A stretch of 64,000 nt of DNA from NCBI RefSeq assembly GCF_002109325.1, contig NZ_CP015348.1, positions 1,962,501-2,026,500 of the forward strand, written 5' to 3'. The notes beneath the pieces are model-generated. The model made no database searches and was not told the origin of the DNA. It worked only from the letters and a program-made list of their open reading frames with translations. Both the position numbers and the translations under genes were made by a program. This DNA is from Sporosarcina ureae. GTDB lineage: Bacteria > Bacillota > Bacilli > Bacillales_A > Planococcaceae. Below, in pieces: positions 41,405-50,387 of this stretch (positions are counted from its first letter, which is position 1; every line of letters begins with the position of its first letter).

Positions 41405-42364
41405 ATGGCAAATCATTATCCAAACGACAAACTGAAAATCTTTTCTTTAACTGCGAATGAACCACTTGCACAAGAAGTAGCAGAGCAAATCGGGCTTCCG
41501 CTCGGCAAACTCTCAGTCAAACGTTTTAGTGACGGAGAAATCCAAATCAATATCGATGAAAGCATCCGTGGCTGTGAAGTATTTGTTATTCAATCCACTT
41601 CTAATCCGGTCAACGATAATCTAATGGAGCTTCTCATTATGCTAGATGCCTTAATGCGTGCTTCCGCGCGTACGATTAACGTGGTAATGCCATATTACGG
41701 CTATGCACGCCAAGACCGTAAAGCGAGTTCACGTGAACCTATCACGGCTAAATTAGTTGCGAACTTACTAGAAAAAGCAGGAGCTGACCGCGTAATTGCA
41801 GTAGACTTGCATGCACCACAAATTCAAGGTTTCTTCGACATTCCAATCGATCACTTGATTGCAGAGCCGATCTTAACTGAGTACTTCCAGAGCGAAGGAC
41901 TAGGGGGCGATGACTTGGTTATCGTTTCACCTGACCACGGCGGTGTAACACGAGCGCGTAAAATGGCTGATCGTATGAAAGCGCCAATTGCGATTATTGA
42001 TAAGCGTCGTCCACGCCCTAACGTAGCGGAGGTCATGAATATCGTTGGCAATGTAGAAGGAAAGACCGCGATATTGATCGATGATATTATCGATACAGCT
42101 GGTACTATCACGATTGCTGCGAGCGCCTTAATTGAAAGTGGAGCCAAAGAAGTGTATGCTTGTTGTTCACACCCTGTTTTATCCGGACCAGCGATTGAGC
42201 GCATTAATAATTCTCAAATCAAGCAATTAGTGATTACGAATTCTATTAAATTGCCGGAAAGTAAACAATCTCCAAAAATCAAACAGCTATCCATTGCGCC
42301 ATTATTGGCATCTGCAATTATTCGTGTGTTTGAGAACAAATCTGTAAGTACATTATTTGAGTGA
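41405..42364 (+). CDS. prs: Ribose-phosphate pyrophosphokinase
   Basis: Makes PRPP from ribose 5-phosphate and ATP. The 319 aa have the ATP/catalytic regions ([14 protein letters not shown]) and the PRPP-binding loop [19 protein letters not shown] precedes the ATG. Standard operon with glmU. Confidence 0.98.
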   Translation: MANHYPNDKLKIFSLTANEPLAQEVAEQIGLPLGKLSVKRFSDGEIQINIDESIRGCEVFVIQSTSNPVNDNLMELLIMLDALMRASARTINVVMPYYGYARQDRKASSREPITAKLVANLLEKAGADRVIAVDLHAPQIQGFFDIPIDHLIAEPILTEYFQSEGLGGDDLVIVSPDHGGVTRARKMADRMKAPIAIIDKRRPRPNVAEVMNIVGNVEGKTAILIDDIIDTAGTITIAASALIESGAKEVYACCSHPVLSGPAIERINNSQIKQLVITNSIKLPESKQSPKIKQLSIAPLLASAIIRVFENKSVSTLFE

Positions 42365-42365
42365 T

Positions 42366-42383
42366 GACAAGTTAACACTTGTC
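42366..42383 (+). other. Short perfect hairpin between prs and ctc
   Basis: GACAAGT and ACTTGTC with a TAAC loop directly follow the prs stop. There is no T run, so it may be an mRNA-stabilising or partial-termination structure. Confidence 0.5.
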
Positions 42384-42434
42384 TTCTGATATTAAAAATC
42401 CCAAAAAAATATGATAGGATAGGTGACTTGACAA

Positions 42435-43064
42435 ATGAGCACAATTCAGTCGAAATCAAGAGAAACTGACAAGAAATCAGTAAGCGAATTACGAAAAAAT
42501 GGATGGATTCCTTCCGTAGTTTATGGTTACAAAACGGAAAGCACACCAATCGCAGTAAAAGAACGCGATCTTCTAGACACACTTCGTGAAACAGGAAGAA
42601 ATGGCGTAATCAAATTGACTGTTGAAGATAAAGATGTAAACGTTGTACTAAACGATTACCAGTCTGACGTATTGACTGGTTTCCTTACACACGCTGACTT
42701 CTTAGCGATCAACATGACAGAAGAGCTTGAAGTAGACGTAGCAATCAACCTAGTTGGAACTTCTCCAGGTGAAAAAGAAGGCGGAACTGTTCAACAACCA
42801 GTATGGGAAGTTACAATCCGCGTAAAACCTTCTGATATTCCTGATCATATCGACGTTGATGTTTCTGAACTTCAAATCGGAGAAACGATTCTTGTTAGCG
42901 ATATTCGCGACAAAGTGAAGTTTGAAATCCTAACTGAAGATGAAGTAGGATTAGTAACAATCTCTGCACCACGTACTGAAGCTGAACTAGAAGCATTGGA
43001 TGAAGCTACTGAAAGCACTGAAGCAGAGCCGGAAGTAATCGGTGAAGATAAAGAAGAAAAATAA
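42435..43064 (+). CDS. rplY: 50S ribosomal protein L25/general stress protein Ctc
   Basis: Binds 5S rRNA in the large subunit; called Ctc in Bacillus. The 209-aa long form has the L25 N-terminal domain (to about 92), the TL5/CTC beta domain (about 95-185) and an acidic Glu-rich tail. AGGTG precedes the ATG. I did not find a clear sigma-B promoter in the 70 bp upstream, unlike B. subtilis. Confidence 0.95.
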   Translation: MSTIQSKSRETDKKSVSELRKNGWIPSVVYGYKTESTPIAVKERDLLDTLRETGRNGVIKLTVEDKDVNVVLNDYQSDVLTGFLTHADFLAINMTEELEVDVAINLVGTSPGEKEGGTVQQPVWEVTIRVKPSDIPDHIDVDVSELQIGETILVSDIRDKVKFEILTEDEVGLVTISAPRTEAELEALDEATESTEAEPEVIGEDKEEK

Positions 43065-43074
43065 GTTACAAAAT

Positions 43075-43105
43075 GGGCGCACGAGTGTAAACCGTGCGCT
43101 CCTTT
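43075..43105 (+). terminator. Terminator after ctc
   Basis: GGGCGCAC and GTGCGCTC form an 8-bp stem with one wobble pair, then CTTTTC. Confidence 0.75.
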
Positions 43106-43144
43106 TCTATGTATATATATCGTTTAGAAAAGGAAGAGAAAAAC

Positions 43145-43711
43145 ATGAAATTACTAATTGGTCTCGGAAATCCCGGGAAGAACTATGAAAACACGCGTCA
43201 CAATATTGGATTTCAAGTCATTGATGAATTAGCTAAACGCTTTCAAGCACCAGCGTTCCAGCAAAAGTTTAATGGGCTATTTACAACTGTCCATACGTCT
43301 GAAGGTAAAGTGATTTTACTGAAGCCGATGACGTATATGAACTTGTCTGGAGAATGCGTTCGCCCTTTAGCGGATTATTTTGAAGTAAATGATGAAGAAA
43401 TTGTTGTGTTATACGATGATTTAGATTTACCTGCAGGAAAGATTCGACTTCGACAAAAAGGAAGTGCTGGCGGCCACAATGGCATGAAATCGCTCATTGC
43501 ACACCTAGGCACGTCTGAATTCAATCGTATCCGTATCGGTGTTGACCGTCCGACTGGTGGTATGAAAGTCGCTGACTATGTATTATCCCCGTTTAGCAAA
43601 GACGAGCAGCCATTGATTGAAGATGCGATACAAAAAAGTGCAGATGCTTGTGAAGAATGGACGACAAAAAAGACACCATTCCTCGAAGTGATGAATAAAT
43701 TTAACGGATAA
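43145..43711 (+). CDS. pth: Peptidyl-tRNA hydrolase
   Basis: Recycles tRNA from peptidyl-tRNA that drops off ribosomes. The 188 aa contain [18 protein letters not shown] with the catalytic His, [11 protein letters not shown] and [22 protein letters not shown]. The start is the ATG at 43145 after AAGGAAGAG. Known as spoVC in B. subtilis. Confidence 0.97.
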   Translation: MKLLIGLGNPGKNYENTRHNIGFQVIDELAKRFQAPAFQQKFNGLFTTVHTSEGKVILLKPMTYMNLSGECVRPLADYFEVNDEEIVVLYDDLDLPAGKIRLRQKGSAGGHNGMKSLIAHLGTSEFNRIRIGVDRPTGGMKVADYVLSPFSKDEQPLIEDAIQKSADACEEWTTKKTPFLEVMNKFNG

Positions 43712-43741
43712 GCATAATACGGACACTCTTTGCCTATACTT
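43711..43741 (+). promoter_or_regulatory. Candidate forespore (sigma-F/G) promoter of fin
   Basis: AGCATA (43711-43716), an 18-bp spacer and TATACTT (43735-43741) resemble the forespore consensus TGMATA-N17/18-CATAHTA. In B. subtilis fin is expressed in the forespore. Confidence 0.45.
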
Positions 43742-43764
43742 TGAAAAAGGAAGGTGAAGAGAGT

Positions 43765-43983
43765 ATGATCCGTTATTCTTGCAATCACTGCCAGACGGAA
43801 ATGGGTTCCATTCCATTTGAATCAGCCAAGGAAACTATTAGTCAGTTAGACGACGCAGATAAAAGTTCATATTTATCCGTAGATCCGGATGGTGGCTTGC
43901 ACATACGATGTATTTGTGAACACTGCGAGCAATCATTGCAGACGTTCCCGGATTATTACACCTTAAAGAAATGGTTACAATAA
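43765..43983 (+). CDS. fin: Fin, anti-sigma-F factor of the forespore (YabK)
   Basis: Fin inhibits sigma-F at the switch to sigma-G in the forespore. The 72-aa protein has two zinc-binding cysteine pairs (CNHCQ near the start, CICEHC near the end) and the expected length. The start is the ATG at 43765; GGAAGGTG lies upstream. It has its own terminator before mfd. Confidence 0.93.
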   Translation: MIRYSCNHCQTEMGSIPFESAKETISQLDDADKSSYLSVDPDGGLHIRCICEHCEQSLQTFPDYYTLKKWLQ

Positions 43984-43992
43984 GTAACAGAT

Positions 43993-44021
43993 GCTTTGGC
44001 GCTGATTGCCAAAGCTTTTTG
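43993..44021 (+). terminator. Terminator of fin
   Basis: GCTTTGGC and GCCAAAGC form a perfect 8-bp stem followed by TTTTTG. Confidence 0.9.
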
Positions 44022-44086
44022 TGCATAAAGTATTCTGAACGACATAAATAGATGCACTAATTTAATAGATAAGGAGGAGGAGTCGA

Positions 44087-47000
44087 GTGGGAGTAATAGA
44101 ACAACTTTTTCTGGAAGAGAAAGAGATTCAAGGCTTGCTGAACGATTTAGAAGATGGACAGGATCAGCAGTTGATTACAGGTCTTTCAGGTGGTTCCAAA
44201 GCGATTTTCTTTAAATTAATTCAGCAGTCACTGACACGTCCTGTCTTGATCGTCTCACCCAATATGCTGCAGGCACAACGAACATATGAAGATTTAAGTA
44301 AATTGGTTAGTGATGAGCATATTCACTTGTATACAGCGGAAGAATTAGTTGCCGCAGACTTTTCATTCGCTAGTTATGAACTGCGTGCAGGCAGGATTGA
44401 CACGTTAGATCACATGGCGCGTACAGGCAGTGGTATATATATCACGCCAGTCGCGGGCTTGCGCAAGTTATTGCCGTCAAAGGAGCGCTGGTTGGCGCAC
44501 TATGTAACGGCTACGACAGATGACGAGATTGATATAGGGATTTGGCTCGAGAAGCTGGTATCCATGGGCTATATACGAAAAGACCTGGTGAGTGCACCGG
44601 GTGAATTTGCGTTGCGTGGTGGAATATTAGACGTCTATCCGCTGACGATGGCAGAACCTGTACGTATTGAGTTATTCGATACGACGATTGATTCGATCCG
44701 AACATTTTCGGCAGAAGATCAGCGTTCTACAGGTAAATTGAATTCAATTACTTTGTTACCAGCGACCGAATTTATCTGGACACCTGATGAATTACAACAA
44801 GTTTCACAAAAAGTGGAGCAAGCGTTGGGCGAAAGTTTAACTAAAATTAAAAGTGAAGAATTGCAACAGCAATTATTGATGACGATTATGCAAGATATAG
44901 GCATGATGAAAGATGGTATTGTGCCAGAAGCGATGAAGAAATACGCGTCATTTTCCTCTGAAGCAAGTGCGATGTTAACTGATTACTTGCCGACAAACGG
45001 TCTTATCATTTTTGATGAATTGGGCCGCATACAAGAATCGGTGGCTACGTTGGAGTCAGAAGAGCAGGAGTATCAGCTTTCGATGCTTGAAGACGGGAAA
45101 ATGCTACATGATACGAAACTAGCGTGGAAATACGAACAAGTTCTTGAGGGTATTAAGCAGCAACGATTCTATTTATCATTATTTACCCGTGCGGTACCTG
45201 GATTTACTATTAAGAAATCTATTTCAATTTCTTGTAAGCCAATGCAACAATTCCATAGCCAGATGCCACTGCTGAAAAGTGAAATAGAACGTTGGAAGCA
45301 AGGTAAATATAACGTCTTTCTATTAGCTTCTTCAAATGAAAGAATGCATACGATCCAAGAGATTTTACGAGAGTATGATATAGAAGCAGTAATAGATGGT
45401 AAGCCTAGTAAAGAAGGTATGTTGTCGATTATAGAAGGGGATTTGTCTGCGGGATTTGAATTGCCGTTTCAGAAACTTGCGGTTATTACAGACGCAGAAC
45501 TGTTTACAGGCAAGCCGAAACGTAAAGCACGAGCCCCTAAACTAACGAACGCGGAGCGGATCAAAAGTTACTCGGAAATCAAGCCAGGCGACTATATCGT
45601 CCACGTTCATCACGGTATTGGGAAATATTATGGCGTCGTTACACTTGATGTCAAAGGCATCCAGAAAGACTATTTAGATATTCGTTACCGCGGTGAAGAT
45701 AAACTCTTTGTTCCTGCTGATCAGATTGATTTAATTCAAAAGTATGTCGCGTCCGGTGAAAAAGAGCCGAAGCTACATAAACTTGGCGGTACCGATTGGG
45801 TTAAAACAAAGCGCAAAGTGACAGCAGCCATACAAGATATTGCAGATGACTTGATCAAGTTGTACGCAAGGCGAGAAGCAGAAAAAGGATTTGCTTTTGG
45901 TGAAGACGATGATTTGCAACGTTCATTTGAAAATGCTTTCCCATATGAAGAAACGCAAGACCAGTTACAATCCATTGACGAAATCAAGAAAGATATGGAA
46001 CGTATACGACCAATGGATCGACTGTTATGTGGGGATGTAGGGTATGGAAAAACGGAAGTTGCGATCCGTGCTGCATTTAAAGCGGTAACGAACGGTAAAC
46101 AAGTGGCCTTTTTGGTTCCCACTACTATTTTGGCACAGCAACATTTCGAAACGATGAAAGAACGTTTCGCAGATTATCCTGTAACCGTTTCATTACTTAA
46201 TCGTTTTCGCACGAAGAAAGAACAAGATGAAACGATCAAAGGACTGAAAGCGGGAACTGTCGATATTGTGATCGGAACACATCGATTATTGTCAAAAGAC
46301 GTAGTGTATCAAGATCTTGGGCTTCTCGTTGTCGATGAAGAGCAACGTTTTGGTGTAACACATAAAGAAAAGTTGAAGCAGTTGAAAAATAACGTAGACG
46401 TCTTGACGTTGACTGCTACACCGATCCCAAGGACTTTGCATATGTCGATGATGGGCGTACGTGACTTGTCTGTCATTGAAACACCACCAGCCAATCGCTT
46501 CCCTGTCCAGACATATGTCATGGAACATAACGGTGGTTTGGTACGAGAAGCAATTGAGCGAGAGATGGGCCGCGGCGGACAGGTCTTCTATTTATATAAT
46601 CGCGTAGAAGATATGGATCGCAAAGTGCAGGAAATCCGTGACTTGGTACCTGAAGCGCGTATTGCCTCTGCACACGGTCGTATGGGGGAAGCTGCCCTGG
46701 AAGCGGTGATTTTGAGTTTCCTTGAAGGGGAATTCGATGTGCTTGTTACGACAACCATCATTGAAACAGGAATCGACATCCCGAACGTCAATACGTTGAT
46801 TGTTCATGACGCGGATCGGATGGGGCTATCACAGCTCTATCAATTGCGTGGACGGGTCGGCCGTTCAAACCGTGTAGCATACAGCTATATGCTCTATCAG
46901 CGTGATAAAGTGTTGACTGAAGTCGCGGAAAATCGCTTGCAGGCAATTAAAGAGTTCACTGAACTTGGATCTGGCTTTAAAATTGCGATGCGTGATCTAT

Positions 47001-47620
47001 CCATTCGGGGGGCAGGAAATTTACTTGGCTCACAGCAACATGGATTTATTGATTCAGTCGGTTTCGATTTGTATTCGCAATTGCTACAGGAAGCGATAGA
47101 AGAAAGACAGACCGGTGTTGTCAAAGAAGACAAAGTGGATGTCGAAATTTCCTTGCCTATTAATGCATACTTGCCTGAAACATACATTCAAGATGGTTAT
47201 CAAAAAATCCAAATGTATAAACGCGTAAAAGCGATTACGGACGATGAGGATTACTTGGAGCTCGTCGACGAGATGATCGACCGCTTTGGCGATATGCCAT
47301 TTGAAGCTGACCTATTGCTACGCGTTGGACGCATGAAGGCTTGGGGACGTGATGCTGGCGTGGTCTCCATCAAAAATGTGCAAGGTATAGTAGAAATTCG
47401 TTTATCTGAAGAAGGAACAGCTCGTGCTGACGGCGCAAAACTGATGGAACGCTCGTTGAAGTTTGGCCATGCGGTTGGACTAACGATTGATAACGGACAA
47501 ATTACTGTAACCGTGAATGAAAAGAAGTCCAATCAGTTCACAGAGTTCGATATGGTTGAAGATATGGTACACACGATGCAGGAAACGGCAAAGGAAGTTG
47601 AATCTTCGGATGCCTTGTAA
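44087..47620 (+). CDS. mfd: Transcription-repair coupling factor Mfd
   Basis: Removes RNA polymerase stalled at DNA damage and recruits UvrA. The 1177 aa have the UvrB-like N-terminus, the RNA-polymerase-interacting domain (about 500-560, GDYIVHVHHGIGKYYG), the translocase with Walker A GDVGYGKT (about 648-655) and VVDEEQRFG (about 748), and the TRCF C-terminal domain. GTG start after AAGGAGGAGG. Confidence 0.97.
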   Translation: MGVIEQLFLEEKEIQGLLNDLEDGQDQQLITGLSGGSKAIFFKLIQQSLTRPVLIVSPNMLQAQRTYEDLSKLVSDEHIHLYTAEELVAADFSFASYELRAGRIDTLDHMARTGSGIYITPVAGLRKLLPSKERWLAHYVTATTDDEIDIGIWLEKLVSMGYIRKDLVSAPGEFALRGGILDVYPLTMAEPVRIELFDTTIDSIRTFSAEDQRSTGKLNSITLLPATEFIWTPDELQQVSQKVEQALGESLTKIKSEELQQQLLMTIMQDIGMMKDGIVPEAMKKYASFSSEASAMLTDYLPTNGLIIFDELGRIQESVATLESEEQEYQLSMLEDGKMLHDTKLAWKYEQVLEGIKQQRFYLSLFTRAVPGFTIKKSISISCKPMQQFHSQMPLLKSEIERWKQGKYNVFLLASSNERMHTIQEILREYDIEAVIDGKPSKEGMLSIIEGDLSAGFELPFQKLAVITDAELFTGKPKRKARAPKLTNAERIKSYSEIKPGDYIVHVHHGIGKYYGVVTLDVKGIQKDYLDIRYRGEDKLFVPADQIDLIQKYVASGEKEPKLHKLGGTDWVKTKRKVTAAIQDIADDLIKLYARREAEKGFAFGEDDDLQRSFENAFPYEETQDQLQSIDEIKKDMERIRPMDRLLCGDVGYGKTEVAIRAAFKAVTNGKQVAFLVPTTILAQQHFETMKERFADYPVTVSLLNRFRTKKEQDETIKGLKAGTVDIVIGTHRLLSKDVVYQDLGLLVVDEEQRFGVTHKEKLKQLKNNVDVLTLTATPIPRTLHMSMMGVRDLSVIETPPANRFPVQTYVMEHNGGLVREAIEREMGRGGQVFYLYNRVEDMDRKVQEIRDLVPEARIASAHGRMGEAALEAVILSFLEGEFDVLVTTTIIETGIDIPNVNTLIVHDADRMGLSQLYQLRGRVGRSNRVAYSYMLYQRDKVLTEVAENRLQAIKEFTELGSGFKIAMRDLSIRGAGNLLGSQQHGFIDSVGFDLYSQLLQEAIEERQTGVVKEDKVDVEISLPINAYLPETYIQDGYQKIQMYKRVKAITDDEDYLELVDEMIDRFGDMPFEADLLLRVGRMKAWGRDAGVVSIKNVQGIVEIRLSEEGTARADGAKLMERSLKFGHAVGLTIDNGQITVTVNEKKSNQFTEFDMVEDMVHTMQETAKEVESSDAL

Positions 47621-47629
47621 CACCTTGAT

Positions 47630-47660
47630 TGCATAAAATGACCAATGTTGATGCATACTA
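47630..47660 (+). promoter_or_regulatory. Sigma-G-like promoter of spoVT
   Basis: TGCATA (47630-47635), 18-bp spacer, CATACTA (47654-47660): a very good match to the sigma-G consensus. spoVT is a sigma-G gene in B. subtilis. The -35 lies just past the mfd stop. Confidence 0.7.
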
Positions 47661-47703
47661 CTCTCAGAAATACATTTCATTTCGAGAAAGTGAGGCATTA
47701 TAC

Positions 47704-48240
47704 ATGAAAGCAACGGGTATTGTCCGCAGAATTGATGACTTGGGTAGAGTTGTGATACCAAAAGAAATTAGAAGGACACTTCGCATTCGTGAAGGTGACC
47801 CTTTGGAAATATTCACCGATCGTGAAGGGGAAGTCATATTAAAGAAGTATTCACCTATATCAGAGCTTGGTGAATTTGCTGTGGAATATGCGGAATCACT
47901 TTACGAAACAATTGGTACGCCGGCGTTGATCAGTGACCGTGACGAGATGCTCGCGGTGGCGGGTCTTGCCAAGAAAGATTATATGAACCGCCAATTGTCA
48001 CCCATTTGTGATGAGATTCTTAATGGTAGGTCCACTATCATGGAAAAACACGAAAAGACGGTCGAATGGGTGCCTGGTCAAGTGGAGCAGGTTAAATCCT
48101 ATTGTATAGCACCAATTATTACAAATGGTGATGCAATAGGCGCGATCTATTTGCTGTCAAAGGTTCACTTTGTTGGTGAGGTTGAACAAAAGGCTGCAGA
48201 GACAGCAGCCAACTTCTTGGCAAAACAAATGGAAAACTAA
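47704..48240 (+). CDS. spoVT: Stage V sporulation protein T
   Basis: A forespore transcription factor that adjusts sigma-G-dependent genes. The 178 aa are an AbrB-like N-terminal DNA-binding domain (MKATGIVRRIDDLGRVVIPK) followed by a GAF-like domain (about 55-178). Length equals that of the B. subtilis protein. The start is the ATG at 47704; GTGAGG lies upstream. Confidence 0.97.
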   Translation: MKATGIVRRIDDLGRVVIPKEIRRTLRIREGDPLEIFTDREGEVILKKYSPISELGEFAVEYAESLYETIGTPALISDRDEMLAVAGLAKKDYMNRQLSPICDEILNGRSTIMEKHEKTVEWVPGQVEQVKSYCIAPIITNGDAIGAIYLLSKVHFVGEVEQKAAETAANFLAKQMEN

Positions 48241-48275
48241 GCGAGTTTGATAAATGTGTAAAATTTTTAATGGAA

Positions 48276-48310
48276 ACTCACAGTAGATGTATCTACCGTG
48301 AGTTTTTTTA
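48276..48310 (+). terminator. Terminator of spoVT
   Basis: ACTCAC-GTAGAT pairs with ATCTAC-GTGAGT across one A/C mismatch, followed by seven T. Confidence 0.88.
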
Positions 48311-48484
48311 TCGTCTAATTTATTGTTGGTTGAATGTTTTACATTATTTATAGATTGAGAGTACGTATAGGGTGGTCACAATACCTATAATTTATTAATG
48401 AAATATTGAAAACGATCGCATAAAAAACCTACATTACCCCAAATATATCTTCCGAAAGCTTCAATTTTTTTCTTCATTTAAAAA

Positions 48485-48610
48485 GTGAAATACTTCACAT
48501 ACTGACTGTATAATTCCGTTTTTAAGTATAAAATTTTTACGTGAAGGATTTCACAAAACCGCTTAGTGAAGGGCTTCACAAGCCATAAAATCAAAAGTGA
48601 AAAGTTTCAC
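48485..48610 (+). promoter_or_regulatory. Four Rex-like operators upstream of the malic enzyme gene
   Basis: Four copies of the palindrome GTGAA-N4-TTCAC lie at 48485-48498, 48541-48554, 48566-48579 and 48597-48610. The B. subtilis Rex consensus is TTGTGAA-W4-TTCACAA; copies 2 and 3 also carry the right-hand AA. Rex represses fermentation and redox genes when NADH is low. The target here would be the NAD(P)-dependent malic enzyme that starts at 48818. Binding by Rex is inferred from the motif. Confidence 0.7.
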
Positions 48611-48686
48611 ATACTACTAAAAAGGGCAAATGTCAAAACTTTTTTAACTTTTTTTAAAACCAGTATAAAACCTTTGACAAAGGGAA

Positions 48687-48700
48687 TGTAACCGCTTACG
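48687..48700 (+). promoter_or_regulatory. Catabolite-responsive element (cre)-like site
   Basis: TGTAACCGCTTACG matches the CcpA consensus TGWAANCGNTNWCA at every position but the last. It lies between the Rex-like sites and the promoter. Confidence 0.5.
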
Positions 48701-48736
48701 AATTTTCAATTTTTTGATTTGAAAGAATATTGGTGC

Positions 48737-48766
48737 TTGTAATTGGTTTGCGTTTGCGCTTATAAT
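48737..48766 (+). promoter_or_regulatory. Promoter of the malic enzyme gene
   Basis: TTGTAA (48737-48742), 18-bp spacer, perfect TATAAT (48761-48766), about 50 bp before the ATG. In the rest of the 577-bp gap (48241-48817) I see the inverted pair TATAGG/CCTATA near 48367-48390 and no gene. Confidence 0.5.
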
Positions 48767-48817
48767 CACTACCAACACGAAGGAACAATAAAAAAACCGG
48801 ACAGGGAGAGCGATATT

Positions 48818-50023
48818 ATGAACAGGAAGTATAAATCTTCTTTACACATGCATCAAATTCACAATGGAAAAATGGAAGTCGTTTCGAAAGTACCGTTAGA
48901 GAATAAAGAGGATTTGAGTTTGGCGTACTCGCCAGGAGTGGCTGAACCATGTGTAGAGATCGCTCACGACCCATCACTAGCGTATGAATATACAATTAAG
49001 GGGAATTTAGTTGCAGTTGTAACAGATGGAACGGCTGTACTTGGTTTAGGAGATATCGGCCCTGAGGCTGCTTTACCGGTAATGGAAGGAAAAGCACTAT
49101 TGCTGAAGCAATTTGCAGGGATCGATGCATTCCCTATATGTCTGGATACAAAAGATGTGGATGAAATCGTTAATATTGTAAAAGCAATTAGCCCAACATT
49201 TGGTGCGGTAAATCTGGAAGATATCTCTGCTCCCCGTTGTTTCGAAATTGAACGTAGATTGCGTGAAGAATGTAGTATTCCAATTTTCCATGACGATCAA
49301 CATGGCACAGCGATCGTAGTAGGAGCTGGATTGCTTAACGCATTGAAAGTAGTGGGGAAACTAAAAGAAGAAGTTAAAATCGTCTTGAACGGTGCCGGTG
49401 CCGCTGGAGTGGCGATTACAAAACTATTGTTGAGTATGGGCTTCGAAAACATTATTATGTGTGATTCAAAAGGAATTATTTATGAAGGCCGAGAGAACGC
49501 AATGAATAGTGTGAAGCATGAAATGTCACGCGTCACGAATCGAGAGAAGATTGAAGGTTCATTAGCAGACGCAATGAAAGGTGCAGACATTTTCGTTGGT
49601 GTATCCGTTGCAAACTTGCTAACGAAGGAATTGATTGCGCTAATGAATACGGATCCAATCGTATTTGGTCTTGCGAATCCAATGCCTGAGTTGAAGCCTG
49701 AGTTGGCTGAAGAATACGGTGTGCGCATTATTGCAACAGGCCGTTCCGATTATCCTAACCAAGTCAACAACGTCTTGGCATTCCCAGGAATATTCCGTGG
49801 AGCACTAGACGTTAGAGCGACGGAAATCAATGAAGAGATGAAGCTCGCAGCAACGTACGCGATTGCGGATTTGATCAAGGATGAAGATCTACGTGATGAT
49901 TACATCATTCCGGATCCATTTGATGATCGTATTCCAACAATTGTTGCACATGCGGTAGGTAAAGCCGCCATGCGCTCAGGTGTATCCGTTGCAAAGGAAC
50001 TGATTTTGCCCACACCCAGATGA
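48818..50023 (+). CDS. NAD(P)-dependent malic enzyme
   Basis: Oxidatively decarboxylates malate to pyruvate. The 401 aa match the short YtsJ/MaeB-type enzymes: AYSPGVAEPC near the start, FHDDQHGTAIVVGAG, the nucleotide motif LNGAGAAGVAITKLL and GRSDYPNQVNNVLAFPG. Which cofactor it prefers cannot be read with confidence. The start is the ATG at 48818 after GGGAGAG. It is not part of this locus in B. subtilis. Its upstream region carries four Rex-like sites and a cre-like site, so control by redox state and carbon source is likely. Confidence 0.93.
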   Translation: MNRKYKSSLHMHQIHNGKMEVVSKVPLENKEDLSLAYSPGVAEPCVEIAHDPSLAYEYTIKGNLVAVVTDGTAVLGLGDIGPEAALPVMEGKALLLKQFAGIDAFPICLDTKDVDEIVNIVKAISPTFGAVNLEDISAPRCFEIERRLREECSIPIFHDDQHGTAIVVGAGLLNALKVVGKLKEEVKIVLNGAGAAGVAITKLLLSMGFENIIMCDSKGIIYEGRENAMNSVKHEMSRVTNREKIEGSLADAMKGADIFVGVSVANLLTKELIALMNTDPIVFGLANPMPELKPELAEEYGVRIIATGRSDYPNQVNNVLAFPGIFRGALDVRATEINEEMKLAATYAIADLIKDEDLRDDYIIPDPFDDRIPTIVAHAVGKAAMRSGVSVAKELILPTPR

Positions 50024-50038
50024 AGATGAATAATGACC

Positions 50039-50074
50039 CGTCTTTCCTAACAAGTATAGGGAAGACGTTTTTTT
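50039..50074 (+). terminator. Terminator of the malic enzyme gene
   Basis: CGTCTTTCCTA pairs with TAGGGAAGACG (one wobble pair), followed by seven T. Confidence 0.9.
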
Positions 50075-50096
50075 ATGGAGTGAGTGGATGAAAAGG

Positions 50097-50300
50097 ATAG
50101 AGCGATGTTCGACTTTCGGGCTGAACTCTTTATCGAAGGCTTCCGAATTACTGATAACAGTCGGGCGCTCATTAATTCCTGCAACTGCTCATAGTTCATA
50201 GTTAGCCGCTCTATGGCGCCCGACTTCCGCTCTATCTACATGCGCGAGTGCTCTATCGTACTCCCTAAGCGATCATAAACACTGTGCAACCGCTCTAAGG
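50097..50300. repeat. Second patch of 21-bp phased GCTCTAT repeats
   Basis: GCTCAT at 50167 and 50187, GCTCTAT at 50208, 50229 and 50250, a degenerate GATCATA at 50271 and GCTCTAA at 50292. From 50187 on each step is exactly 21 bp. One inverted copy (ATAGAGCG) lies at 50097. The inter-heptamer sequences end in GAGT or AACC as in the arrays near 2 kb. More decayed than that locus. No gene lies between 50024 and 50387. Confidence 0.8.
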
Positions 50301-50387
50301 TTTGTTCCTCTATGCGCCTAGCGCACACACGCCGGCCTCGTTGTGCACGTATAGTATGATAAAACCAAATAGGCTGGAGGGAGCGGA

